Below the pieces are notes generated by a model, which saw only the letters and a list, made by a program, of their open reading frames with translations, did no database searches and was not told where the DNA came from. Shown here one piece after another: positions 17,777 to 26,336 of a DNA stretch of 48,353 nt (the stretch's first letter is position 1; each line of letters begins with the position of its first letter). Made by a program: the position numbers and the translations under genes. Origin of the DNA: Novosphingobium sp. GTDB lineage: Bacteria; Pseudomonadota; Alphaproteobacteria; Sphingomonadales; Sphingomonadaceae. The stretch covers positions 1 to 48,353 of the forward strand of contig NZ_JAIEPN010000100.1 in assembly GCF_019748365.1 (NCBI RefSeq), written 5' to 3'.

Positions 17777-19381
17777 ATGATGATGAGCATGCAGATGGAC
17801 TTGGGCGCCATACTCTCCGCAGCCCAAAACTACCGCGAAGCAGCCCGCGCCGCGCTCGCCCGCCGCCTTGCCAATCGCCCGGTGGACGCGGAGCAGCGCG
17901 CCGCACACGGCTTCGCGTGGATTGCCACCAGCGTCGCCGCGCTGGAAGCGGTTGCCGAATGGGCCGAGGGCAGCACCAACCCGCTCGACGCCCACATAGC
18001 GCAGCTCGCTTTCGCCGAGACGCTGGGCCAGCTCACCGGCGCGCTCCTCATGGGCCCCGCCGAAATGCTGCGTCCGGCGGACCTCGGCCTCACCGCTGAA
18101 GCCCGCGCCCTTGCCGATGCCGCCGCGCCCATGCTCGATGCCGACCTTGCCGAAACCCGCGCCGTGCTCGCCGCCGCGCTGGCGCAAGGCCAGTGGCCGA
18201 GCGAGACGCTCCACGACGAAGCGCTCGATGAAATCCGTGCCCAGTTCCGTCGCTTCACCGATGCCGAAATCATCCCCCACGCGCACAAGTGGCACCTCGC
18301 CAATGCGCTGATCCCGGACGAGACTGTCCACGCCATGGCCGATCTCGGCACCTTCGGCGTGTGCATCCCGGAGGAATACGGCGGTCTCGGCCTCGGCAAG
18401 CTCGTCATGTGCCTCGTCAGCGAGGAATTGTCGCGCGGCTGGATCGGCGCGGGCTCCTTGGGCACTCGCTCCGAAATCGCGGGCGAACTGATTATGCTCG
18501 GTGGCACCGAGGCGCAGAAGGCGCACTGGCTCCCGCGTATCGCTGCGGGCGAAACGCTCCCCGTCGCCGTCTTCACCGAACCCGATGTCGGCTCCGATCT
18601 CGGCGCGCTCACCACCCGCGCCGCGCAGGATGAAACCGGCGACTGGCATATCCACGGCGCCAAGACGTGGATCACCCACGCCGCGCGTTCAGACGTGATG
18701 ACCCTCCTCGTCCGCACCCAGCCCGATACGCCCGGTTACGCCGGCCTCTCCATGCTGCTCGTCCCCAAGCCGCGCGGCACCGAGGACAATCCTTTCCCGG
18801 CAGAAGGCATGACCGGAAGCGAGATCGAAGTCCTCGGCTACCGCGGCATGCGCGAATATACCTTGCAGTTTGACGGCATGCGCGCGCCTGCCGATGCGCT
18901 CCTCGGCGGCAAGCAGGGCGCGGGCTTCAAGCAGCTCATGCAGACCTTCGAAGGCGCCCGCATCCAGACGGCCGCGCGCGCTGTCGGCACCGCCCGCCGC
19001 GCGCTGGAGCTGGGGCTCGATTACGCGCTCCAGCGCAAGCAGTTCGGGCAGGCGCTGATCCACTTCCCCCGCGTCGCCGACAAGCTCGCCGTCATGCTCG
19101 CGGAATACGTGACGGCGCGCGAGCTTTCCTATGCTGCCGCGCGCGCCAAGGATGCGGGACACCGCTGCGATATCGAAGCCGGCATGGCCAAGCTCCATGC
19201 CGCCCGCGCCGCATGGACCGCTGCCGACGCCTCGCTCCAGATCCACGGCGGCAACGGCTATGCGCTCGAATACGAGATCAGCCGCGTGCTGTGCGATGCG
19301 CGCATTCTCTCGATCTTCGAAGGCGCCGCCGAAATCCAGGCGCAAGTCATCGCGCGCGGCCTGATGGCGGGGCGTGGTTGA
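17777..19381 (+). CDS. mcd: Methylsuccinyl-CoA dehydrogenase-like acyl-CoA dehydrogenase
   Basis: Acyl-CoA dehydrogenase of 534 residues with an N-terminal extension of about 150 residues, the unusual architecture of methylsuccinyl-CoA dehydrogenase. Conserved blocks are GTFGVCIPEEYGGLGLGKL, SEELSRGWIGAGSLGTRSEI (which I recall as typical of Mcd), VAVFTEPDVGSDLG (flavin/substrate region), KTWITHAARSD, and the C-terminal QIHGGNGYALEYEISR and IFEGAAEIQAQ. Predicted reaction: (2S)-methylsuccinyl-CoA to mesaconyl-C1-CoA, passing electrons to ETF. The start is uncertain: MMMSMQM offers several ATGs and the upstream sequence is a repeat. Ccr and Ecm, which would supply methylsuccinyl-CoA, are not in the window. 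A generic acyl-CoA dehydrogenase is the alternative. Confidence 0.78.
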   Translation: MMMSMQMDLGAILSAAQNYREAARAALARRLANRPVDAEQRAAHGFAWIATSVAALEAVAEWAEGSTNPLDAHIAQLAFAETLGQLTGALLMGPAEMLRPADLGLTAEARALADAAAPMLDADLAETRAVLAAALAQGQWPSETLHDEALDEIRAQFRRFTDAEIIPHAHKWHLANALIPDETVHAMADLGTFGVCIPEEYGGLGLGKLVMCLVSEELSRGWIGAGSLGTRSEIAGELIMLGGTEAQKAHWLPRIAAGETLPVAVFTEPDVGSDLGALTTRAAQDETGDWHIHGAKTWITHAARSDVMTLLVRTQPDTPGYAGLSMLLVPKPRGTEDNPFPAEGMTGSEIEVLGYRGMREYTLQFDGMRAPADALLGGKQGAGFKQLMQTFEGARIQTAARAVGTARRALELGLDYALQRKQFGQALIHFPRVADKLAVMLAEYVTARELSYAAARAKDAGHRCDIEAGMAKLHAARAAWTAADASLQIHGGNGYALEYEISRVLCDARILSIFEGAAEIQAQVIARGLMAGRG

Positions 19382-20241
19382 TGGCGGACTACACCGCATG
19401 GATCGGCCGCGAGGAAGTCCGCCGCGACGTCTTCACCCCCAGCCTTCTCACCCGCTGGTGCGCCGCGCTCGACCGCGCCGAACCCGATGACCAGACTGCA
19501 CCCCAGGGCCTGCACTGGTGCCTCTGCACACCCGATGCACCCACTGCGATGCTGGGGCCGGACGGACACCCGAAGCGCGACGAGAGCCCCGCGAGCCTCC
19601 TCCCGCCGCTCCCGCTCGAACGCCGGATGTGGGCGGCTGGCTCCGCAGAGTTCCTCGCCCCCATGCCCTCCGGCGCCGCCATCGGACGCCGCACCCGCGT
19701 GCTTTCGATCACTGAAAAGCAGGGCGGCACCGGTCCCCTCGTCTTCGCCGAACTCGCGCACGAGACCTTTGCGGGCGAAACCCTCGCCATCCGCGAAACC
19801 CAGACGCTGGTCTACCGCGATGCTCCGCCCCCCGGCAGTCCGCCTGCCCCGCCGCCGCCCGGCGAAGGCCGCTTCGATCCCGGAGGATGGGATGTGGTCC
19901 GCGAAGTGTTCCCCACCCCTGCGCTCCTGTTCCGCTACTCCGCGCTCACCTTCAACACCCACCGCATCCATTACGACCACCCTTACGCAACCGGCGTGGA
20001 AGGCTATCGCGGCCTCGTCGTCCACGGCCCGCTGATCGCGACCTTGCTGCTCGATCTCGCCCGCCGCACGCTGGAATCGGAAGCCGCGCTGGCCAGGTTC
20101 AGCTTCCGCGCCGTCTCGCCCGCCGTGGCCGACGAACCCCTGCACCTTGCCCTTCGCCGCGAGGACGGTGGCCTGATCCTCGCTGCCCATTCCGCCGATG
20201 GCCGACAGGTTATGGCCGCCAAGGCCGCGCCGCTGGCATGA
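19381..20241 (+). CDS. meh: Mesaconyl-C4-CoA hydratase-like protein (FAS1/HTD2-type hot-dog dehydratase)
   Basis: Hot-dog dehydratase of 286 residues. The N-terminal half (AWIGREEVRRDVFTP; LPPLPLERRMWAAGSAEFL; ITEKQGGTGPLVFAELAHE) is a FAS1-like/MaoC N-terminal domain. The C-terminal half has RYSALTFNTHRIHYDHPYA and VHGPLIATLL, the hydratase-2 active-site motif with Asp/His. The order matches mesaconyl-C4-CoA hydratase, which makes (S)-citramalyl-CoA. The ATG overlaps the preceding stop (TGATG), and its own stop overlaps bciA (ATGA). A hydroxyacyl-ACP/CoA dehydratase of other specificity is possible; the Mct and Mcd neighbours are the main support. Confidence 0.72.
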   Translation: MADYTAWIGREEVRRDVFTPSLLTRWCAALDRAEPDDQTAPQGLHWCLCTPDAPTAMLGPDGHPKRDESPASLLPPLPLERRMWAAGSAEFLAPMPSGAAIGRRTRVLSITEKQGGTGPLVFAELAHETFAGETLAIRETQTLVYRDAPPPGSPPAPPPPGEGRFDPGGWDVVREVFPTPALLFRYSALTFNTHRIHYDHPYATGVEGYRGLVVHGPLIATLLLDLARRTLESEAALARFSFRAVSPAVADEPLHLALRREDGGLILAAHSADGRQVMAAKAAPLA

Positions 20242-21194
20242 TCCGCGTCGCGCTGCTCGGTGCCACCGGAACCATTGGCCGGGCGACCGCGCAGGCGCTG
20301 GTTGCGGCGGGGCACGAGGTCGTCGCCATTGTCCGCCGCGCGCCCGCCTCGCCCCTCCCCGGAGTCACTTTGCGCATCGCTGACCCGGCGGATCCTGTCA
20401 GCCTCATGCACGATGGTTTTGCGGGCGAGCATTTCGGCGCGGTCGTCTCCTGCATGGCCTCGCGCACCGGCGTCCCCCGCGAGGCATGGGCGATCGACCA
20501 CAAGGCGCACAGCCACGCCCTCGCCTTGGCCGAACGCTGCGGCGCGCAGCATTTCGTACTGCTCTCCGCGATCTGCGTGCAGAAGCCGCTCCGCGCGTTC
20601 CAGCAGGCGAAGCTCGCCTTCGAGGCCGAACTCATCGCCTCGGGCCTGCGCTATTCGATTGTCCGCCCCACCGCCTTCTTCAAGTCGCTCTCCGGTCAGA
20701 TCGAGCGCGTGCGCCAAGGCAAGCCCTTTCTCCTTTTCGGCGATGGCACACTCACTGCCTGCAAGCCGATCAGCAACCGCGATCTGGCGGCCTATATCGC
20801 CGGCTGCCTCACAGAGCCGGAGCGCTGGAACAAGGTCCTCCCCATCGGCGGCCCCGGCCCCGCGATCACCCCGCGCGCTCAGGGCGAGGCGCTCTTCGCG
20901 CTGACCGGCCTGCCGCCCAAGTACCGCTCGGTCCCGCCCGGTTTCATCGGCGGCATTGCCGGTGCACTCGGCCTTGCCGCCCGCCTTGTCCCCGCGTTGG
21001 CGACCAAAGCCGAACTGGCGCGCATCGGGCATTACTACGCGACGGAGTCCATGCTCGTGCTCGATCCCGCGACAGGCCGGTACAGCGCCGAACTGACGCC
21101 CGAAACCGGGAGCGACACGCTCTTCGATCACTACCGCGCCGTGCTCTCGGGCGAGGCTGCCCCGGATGATCGCGGCGAGCATGCGGTGTTCTGA
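20238..21194 (+). CDS. bciA: Divinyl (proto)chlorophyllide 8-vinyl reductase, BciA type
   Basis: NAD(P)-binding SDR/NmrA-like protein of 318 residues, predicted to reduce the C8-vinyl group of divinyl chlorophyllide during bacteriochlorophyll synthesis. The N-terminal motif is LLGATGTIGRATAQAL. The segments IVRPTAFFKSLSGQIERV, GKPFLLFGDGTLTACKPIS, PIGGPGPAITPRAQGE, RIGHYYATESMLVLDPATG and ETGSDTLFDHY match BciA as I recall it from Rhodobacter. It overlaps both neighbours (ATGA and TGATG), so it is firmly part of the mct operon rather than a photosynthesis gene cluster. Presence implies a phototrophic host or recent ancestor, unless the protein has been repurposed. Confidence 0.8.
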   Translation: MIRVALLGATGTIGRATAQALVAAGHEVVAIVRRAPASPLPGVTLRIADPADPVSLMHDGFAGEHFGAVVSCMASRTGVPREAWAIDHKAHSHALALAERCGAQHFVLLSAICVQKPLRAFQQAKLAFEAELIASGLRYSIVRPTAFFKSLSGQIERVRQGKPFLLFGDGTLTACKPISNRDLAAYIAGCLTEPERWNKVLPIGGPGPAITPRAQGEALFALTGLPPKYRSVPPGFIGGIAGALGLAARLVPALATKAELARIGHYYATESMLVLDPATGRYSAELTPETGSDTLFDHYRAVLSGEAAPDDRGEHAVF

Positions 21195-22123
21195 TGATCC
21201 GCAGAATTCTCAGCTGGACAGCCGCGCTCCTCCTCACCGCCATCGCAGCGCTGGCCCTGTGGCTCTACGCCCCCGAAAAGCCCCGCGCCGCGCTGGAAGC
21301 CGCCTACCCCGGCGAGTACCGCACCGTGCTCGGCCTGCGCCTGCGCTATCGCGATACCGGGCCGCGCAATGTCCCGGCACTCATTCTGCTCCACGGCTTC
21401 GGCTCCAGTCTCGATACATGGGAGCCATGGGCCAATGCGCTTTCGGCAAAGTACCGCGTCATCCGCCTTGATCTCCCCGGCTTCGGCCTGACCGGCGCCG
21501 ATCCCACCGGTGATTATTCGGACGCGCGCACGCTCGCGGTGCTTGCTGGAATGATGGACCAGCTTGGCCTGCCCAAGGCGACGTTCATCGGCAATTCGCT
21601 TGGCGGCCGCTTCGCCTGGGAATTCGCGGCAGCCTATCCGCAGCGGATCGACAAGCTCGTGCTGATCTCGCCCGATGGTTTCGCCAGCCCCGGCTTCGAA
21701 TATGGCAAGCCGCCCGAAGTCCCGTTCGTCATGAACCTCATGCCGTGGGTCGGCCCGCGCTCGCTGATCCGCGCCAATCTGGCCCCCGCCTGGGCGCATC
21801 CCGATGCGCTGCCCGATGCCGTGCTCGAACGCTACCGCGATATGCTACTCGCCCCCGGCGTCAGGCAAGCCATCTTGGATCGCACCCACCAGACAGTGCT
21901 CAGCGATCCCGCCCCGCGTCTGCGCCGCATCAACGCGCCAACGCTGCTCGTCTGGGGCGAACAGGACGGGATGATCCCCTTACAGAACGCGCAGGACTAC
22001 CTCCGCCTCCTGCCGAACGCGCGGCTCGTGCGCCTGCCCGGCATGGGCCATGTGCCGTTCGAGGAAAGCCCGGCTGCCGCCCTGCCCCCTGTCGAACGCT
22101 TCCTCACCCAAACTGCAGGCTGA
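21194..22123 (+). CDS. Membrane-anchored alpha/beta hydrolase
   Basis: Alpha/beta-hydrolase fold protein of 309 residues. Residues about 5-25 form one hydrophobic segment (LSWTAALLLTAIAALALWLY), a signal anchor or uncleaved signal. The oxyanion region is LLHGFGSSLDTW, the nucleophile elbow GNSLGGRF, the acid in LVWGEQDGMIP and the catalytic histidine in MGHVPFE. The ATG overlaps the bciA stop by one base (TGATG). Substrate unknown. BchO-type hydrolases accompany bacteriochlorophyll genes, but nothing in this sequence shows that function. Confidence 0.82.
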   Translation: MIRRILSWTAALLLTAIAALALWLYAPEKPRAALEAAYPGEYRTVLGLRLRYRDTGPRNVPALILLHGFGSSLDTWEPWANALSAKYRVIRLDLPGFGLTGADPTGDYSDARTLAVLAGMMDQLGLPKATFIGNSLGGRFAWEFAAAYPQRIDKLVLISPDGFASPGFEYGKPPEVPFVMNLMPWVGPRSLIRANLAPAWAHPDALPDAVLERYRDMLLAPGVRQAILDRTHQTVLSDPAPRLRRINAPTLLVWGEQDGMIPLQNAQDYLRLLPNARLVRLPGMGHVPFEESPAAALPPVERFLTQTAG

Positions 22124-22134
22124 AACCAAATCCG

Positions 22135-22161
22135 CCGCCGCCGCGAATAGTGCGGCAGCGG
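22135..22161 (+). other. GC-rich hairpin before the YeeE/YedE gene
   Basis: CCGCCGCCGC and GCGGCAGCGG form a 10-bp stem with one mismatch around a GAATAGT loop, just after the hydrolase stop and immediately before GGAGGG, the ribosome site of a ten-codon frame. There is no T-run, so a Rho-independent terminator is unlikely. Confidence 0.4.
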
Positions 22162-22173
22162 GAGGGAGCTTGC

Positions 22174-22206
22174 ATGACACGACCAGCAGCGCAGCCGGGG
22201 GGCTGA
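22174..22206 (+). CDS. Possible 10-residue leader ORF (MTRPAAQPGG)
   Basis: A ten-codon frame with the strong ribosome site GGAGGGAG 6 nt upstream of its ATG ends 3 bp before the ATG of the YeeE/YedE gene. The transporter's own start has only a G-run inside the mini-frame as ribosome site, so the mini-frame could couple translation to the transporter. No cysteine is encoded, unlike some sulfur-responsive leader peptides. It could be chance. Confidence 0.3.
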   Translation: MTRPAAQPGG

Positions 22207-22209
22207 CCC

Positions 22210-23145
22210 ATGGACGGCATCGCGCTGATCAGCCCCGTGTTCTTCCTCGCGGCCTGCTGCGCAGCGGTGATGGGCTATGCCATCCAGCGCAGCGGCACCT
22301 GCATGGTCACCGCGATCGACGAGTTTCTCGATGGCCGCCGCACCGAACGCGCGCTCGCTCTCGTCGAGGCCGGGCTCTGGGTCTCGGGCTCGATTCTTGT
22401 CTGGCGCCAGCTCGGCGGACACACCGCGCTGCCGGTCGGCTACCCGCCCAGCGCAATGAGCGCGCTCGGGGGCGTGCTGCTCGGCCTTGGCGCGCTGCTG
22501 GCCGGGGCCTGCATGTTCGGTGCGATTGCACGCATCGGTTCCGGTGATTGGGCATTTGTGCTCACGCCACTCGGCTATTTCCTCGCTTGCGCCGTGTTCT
22601 CGCCCCGCTTCGGTCAACGCCCGCCGATGGTGGGGGGCGCGCCGCTGCTCGATGCGGGCTGGCTGATCGTGCCGCTCACCGTGTTTGCCATCTGGCGCGC
22701 CCTCGGCGCATGGCGCGCGGCGCAGCGCGGCGAGCTTGCCGCCCACGTCTGGCATCCGCATCAGGCGACAACCGTCATCGGCATCGCGTTCAGCCTCCTC
22801 CTCATTCTGGTCGGACCCTGGGCCTACACCTCCGCGCTGCTGGCGCTGGCCGAGGGCCATCACTCCGGCCTCGTCATCAAGCTCGCGCTGTTTGTGGTTT
22901 TGCTGGCGGGCGCCATTGTCGGCGGCTGGAACGCAGGGTCGCTGCGCATGCGGTTGCCGCCCGCCAACGCTGCGCTGCGCTGCCTTGGCGGAGGCGCGCT
23001 GATGGGCTGTGGCAGCCTGCTCGTTCCCGGCGGCAACGACGAGCTCGTGCTGCTAGGCCTGCCGTTGCTGCAACCTTATGCTGCACTTGCCGCAGCAGCG
23101 ATGGCGCTGTCGATTGTGCTGGGCCGCCTCGGCGTTCGTTCCTGA
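22210..23145 (+). CDS. YeeE/YedE-family transporter, TsuA-like
   Basis: Polytopic inner-membrane protein of 311 residues with about nine hydrophobic segments. Three cysteines sit in the family's short repeats: C31 in RSGTCM, C101 in AGACMFG and C267 in MGCGSLLVPGGND. In TsuA (YeeE), which imports thiosulfate, three cysteines along the channel play this role, so a thiosulfate or other small sulfur compound is the likely cargo. A separate TusA-like partner gene (YeeD) is not adjacent. It is 87 bp downstream of the hydrolase gene and may be the last gene of that operon or start its own unit. Confidence 0.8.
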   Translation: MDGIALISPVFFLAACCAAVMGYAIQRSGTCMVTAIDEFLDGRRTERALALVEAGLWVSGSILVWRQLGGHTALPVGYPPSAMSALGGVLLGLGALLAGACMFGAIARIGSGDWAFVLTPLGYFLACAVFSPRFGQRPPMVGGAPLLDAGWLIVPLTVFAIWRALGAWRAAQRGELAAHVWHPHQATTVIGIAFSLLLILVGPWAYTSALLALAEGHHSGLVIKLALFVVLLAGAIVGGWNAGSLRMRLPPANAALRCLGGGALMGCGSLLVPGGNDELVLLGLPLLQPYAALAAAAMALSIVLGRLGVRS

Positions 23146-23207
23146 CCACACACACCGCGCTTGCGCAAAAACTGCAAGCATAGATGCGCAAAACGCCGCG
23201 GACCGGC

Positions 23208-23245
23208 TTGACGAAGTGAACGTTCCCAGATAGGTGAACGTTCAC
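23208..23245 (+). promoter_or_regulatory. Promoter with two GAACGTTC operators upstream of the glucan TBDR
   Basis: A possible -35 TTGACG (23208-23213) and a weak -10 TAGGTG (23231-23236, spacing 17) enclose GTGAACGTTCCC (23216-23227); a second, perfect palindrome GTGAACGTTCAC (23234-23245) overlaps the -10/start region. Centres are 18 bp apart. A one-mismatch copy lies before the GH3 gene (34438-34449). The size and central CG of the palindrome fit LacI-family operators, and a LacI gene is in the same locus. Confidence 0.65.
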
Positions 23246-23308
23246 AACCAACACGGCACACGCTTACTCAACCGGACAAAACGCCGGATTTCAGGGGGAA
23301 GAATCGCA

Positions 23309-26302
23309 ATGAAAGCATCGCGCAAGCCTGCCTATGCCCACCTCATGTTGGGGGCTTCGGCAGCCGCACTCGCTCTCACCGCACAACAGGCCGTAGCGCA
23401 GGAAGCCGCGCCGCAGGCCGCTGCACCGGAAGCTGCCGCTGACGGCGCGCCTGCCGCGATCGTCGTCACCGGCATCCGCGCCTCGCTCAAGAGCTCGCTC
23501 AACATCAAGAAGACCGGCATCGGCGTGATCGATGCGATTTCGGCGGAAGATATCGGCAAGTTCCCCGATACCAACCTTGCTGAATCGCTGCAGCGCATCA
23601 CCGGCGTGTCGATCGACCGCTCCAACGGTGAAGGCCAGTTCGTCACCGTCCGCGGCTTTGGCCCCGATTACAACCTCGTGCTGCTCAACGGCCGCCAGAT
23701 GCCCGCCTCCAGCCTCGGCGGCTCGAGCGGTGCGCCAGCCTCGCGCAGCTTCGACTTCGCCAACCTTGCCTCCGAAGGCATCGCCGGCGTCGAAGTCTAC
23801 AAGTCGGGCCGCGCCAGCCTCGCCACCGGCGGTATCGGTTCGGTGATCAACATCAAGACCCCGCGTCCGCTGGACCGTCCGGGCCTCCACGGCAGCATCG
23901 GCGCCAAGGCGCTCTATGATACCTCGGTGTTCGAAGGTGCTGCGGTGAAGCCGGAGTTCTCGGGCGTCATCAGCGATACCTTCGCCGACAACCGCATCGG
24001 CATCTCGATCAGCGGCTCCTATCAGGATCGCCGCGCGAGCCAGGCGCAGTTCAACGCCGGCTGGCGCGAAGGCTATCTCGGCAATGAGAACAACTGGGGC
24101 TCGCTCCCGGTCGACGCCAACGACTGGCGCGGCAACTTCGCGCGGACCGAAAACCGCCCGGGTCCGAACACCGTCTATCAGGTGACGCAGAACGCCGGCT
24201 ACGATTTCACCACGTTCCGCCGCGAGCGCATCAACGGCCAGGCCGTCGTGCAGTTCAAGCCGACCGACACGCTCGTCGCCACGGTGGACTACACCTTCTC
24301 GCAGAACACCATCGATGCGCGCACCAACAGCATCGGCGTGTGGTTCAACCACAACCAGACCAGCAGCAGCTGGACCGATGGCCCGGCTGCCGGCCCCAAC
24401 TTCTACGCGGAAACCTTCGGCCCCGGCGAAGGCAAGGACCTTGCCATCACTGGCGCGGTCGCGGCCAACCGCTCGCGCAACAAGTCGATCGGCGGCAACC
24501 TCAAGTGGGATGGCCCCGGCGGCCTGCGCCTCGAACTCGACGGCCACCACTCGACTGCCGAGAGCAAGCCGACCGCGCCTTACGGCACCGGCATCGCTGT
24601 TGGCAGCGCGATCTATGGCGTGAGGAGCCAGAAGGTCGATTTCACGTCGCCGATGCCGGTCATCTCGGTCGAGATGTATCCGGGCTCGGAAATCACCGCC
24701 GCCAATATCCGCCCGGCAGGCAATGCCTTCCGCACCGCCTACATGCGGGACGAGATCAACGAAGTCAGCTTCCGCGGCGGCTATGATTTCGACGCCTCGT
24801 TCATCGACAGCCTCGACTTCGGCGTGACCTACACCGAAAACAAGGTGCGCTCGGCCTTCGGCGTCATCCAGAACGACACCTGGGGTGGCACGCTGTCTGC
24901 CGCCGACACGCCGGACGATCTCTACACGATCCGCGATCTGCCCAAGGATCTCTCGGGCATGAACGTGACCGGCACCGGGATCATCCCGAGCTACTTCGAC
25001 ATCAACACGCCGGGCCTGATCACCCTGCTCAACGACCGCATCGGCATCTGCGCCAGCGCCACCACGCCCGGCACCTGCCTTGCCAGGTTCGACCGCGATC
25101 GCTCGATCCGCGAACGCACGGTCGCGCCCTACATCCAGTCCACGCACACCTTCGATCTGGGTGAGAACCCGGCGCACCTGCGCCTCGGCCTGCGCTACGA
25201 AAAGACCAAGGTGAATTCCTCGGCCCTCGTGCCGGTGCCGACCGGCACCGTCTGGACCGGCGGCAACGAAACGGGCATCGTCTACGGCGCGGAAAGCTCG
25301 TTCGTCACCCGCACCGGCGAATACTCGAACTGGCTGCCGGCCGTCGATTTCGACATGTCGCCGTTCAAGAACTTCAAGTTCCGCGTGTCGTACAGCCACA
25401 CTATCACCCGACCGGACTATAACAGCCTGCAGGGCGGCACGACGCTGGACTCGCCGATCCGCATCGGCGGCAGCACCGGCGCGAGCGGCAACCCGAACCT
25501 GCTGCCCTACAAGTCGAAGGGCGTCGATATCTCGGGTGAGTGGTACTACGGGCCGACGAGCTACATCTCGGTGGGCTTCTTCCACAAGGTCGTGAAGAAC
25601 TACATCAACAACACGCAGGTCAATCAGCCGGCATTCGGACTGACCAACGCAGCGGCCGGTGATCGTGCTCGGGAAGCGCGCGCCGCTCTCGGTTCGGATG
25701 CTTCCGCACAGGCAATCCTGAACTTCATCGGCAACAAGTATCCGCAGACGGTTGCCGGCCGCGATGGCAATGGCAACGTGACCGGGGTGAGGTCACAGGC
25801 GGACGATCCGCTGGTCAACTTCATCATCACGCAGCCGACCAACAGCGACCAGCGGGCGCGCATCTGGGGTTGGGAGTTCGCGATCCAGCACAGCTTCTGG
25901 GAAACCGGCTTCGGTACGATCCTGAACTACACGGTCGTCAAGAGCGATACGAGTTTCAACAACGCCCTGCGCTACACTGTGCCGCAGTTCGCCGTTACCG
26001 GCATCAGCGACAGCGCAAACGCGGTGCTCTACTACGACAAGAAGGGCATCCAGGCGCGTATTGCCTACAACTGGCGCGCCGGGTTCCTCGGTGGCTACGG
26101 GTTCGATCCCTTCTACACCAACCCCTACGGACAGTGGGACATGAGCGCGAGCTACGAGATCAAGAAGGGCGTCACGGTCTTCGTTGAAGGGATCAACATC
26201 ACCAACGCCGACCGCAAGGGCCACCAGCGCAACGACCAGACCGTGTTCTTCGCGGCACCCGGTTATGCGCGCTGGGCGGGGGGCGCCCGCTTCACCTTCT
26301 GA
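23309..26302 (+). CDS. TonB-dependent receptor (glucan locus)
   Basis: Outer-membrane receptor of 997 residues. The signal peptide runs MKASRKPAYAHLMLGASAAA through AQQAVAQ. The plug begins AAIVVTGIRASLKSSLNIKK and contains IDAISAEDIGKFPDTNLAES and RSNGEGQFVTVRGFGPDYN, the hallmark of the TIGR01782-type receptors of Caulobacter and sphingomonads that serve sugar uptake. The C-terminus is WAGGARFTF, with the terminal phenylalanine used by the barrel assembly machinery. The ATG at 23309 has CAGGGGGAAG about 9 nt upstream. It is the first gene behind the GAACGTTC promoter. Linked GH16 and GH3 genes suggest oligosaccharides from a beta-1,3-glucan such as laminarin as ligand. Confidence 0.9.
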   Translation: MKASRKPAYAHLMLGASAAALALTAQQAVAQEAAPQAAAPEAAADGAPAAIVVTGIRASLKSSLNIKKTGIGVIDAISAEDIGKFPDTNLAESLQRITGVSIDRSNGEGQFVTVRGFGPDYNLVLLNGRQMPASSLGGSSGAPASRSFDFANLASEGIAGVEVYKSGRASLATGGIGSVINIKTPRPLDRPGLHGSIGAKALYDTSVFEGAAVKPEFSGVISDTFADNRIGISISGSYQDRRASQAQFNAGWREGYLGNENNWGSLPVDANDWRGNFARTENRPGPNTVYQVTQNAGYDFTTFRRERINGQAVVQFKPTDTLVATVDYTFSQNTIDARTNSIGVWFNHNQTSSSWTDGPAAGPNFYAETFGPGEGKDLAITGAVAANRSRNKSIGGNLKWDGPGGLRLELDGHHSTAESKPTAPYGTGIAVGSAIYGVRSQKVDFTSPMPVISVEMYPGSEITAANIRPAGNAFRTAYMRDEINEVSFRGGYDFDASFIDSLDFGVTYTENKVRSAFGVIQNDTWGGTLSAADTPDDLYTIRDLPKDLSGMNVTGTGIIPSYFDINTPGLITLLNDRIGICASATTPGTCLARFDRDRSIRERTVAPYIQSTHTFDLGENPAHLRLGLRYEKTKVNSSALVPVPTGTVWTGGNETGIVYGAESSFVTRTGEYSNWLPAVDFDMSPFKNFKFRVSYSHTITRPDYNSLQGGTTLDSPIRIGGSTGASGNPNLLPYKSKGVDISGEWYYGPTSYISVGFFHKVVKNYINNTQVNQPAFGLTNAAAGDRAREARAALGSDASAQAILNFIGNKYPQTVAGRDGNGNVTGVRSQADDPLVNFIITQPTNSDQRARIWGWEFAIQHSFWETGFGTILNYTVVKSDTSFNNALRYTVPQFAVTGISDSANAVLYYDKKGIQARIAYNWRAGFLGGYGFDPFYTNPYGQWDMSASYEIKKGVTVFVEGINITNADRKGHQRNDQTVFFAAPGYARWAGGARFTF

Positions 26303-26336
26303 CCGGTTCACGCCGCGAGAAAGGTCCTGCAATTGC

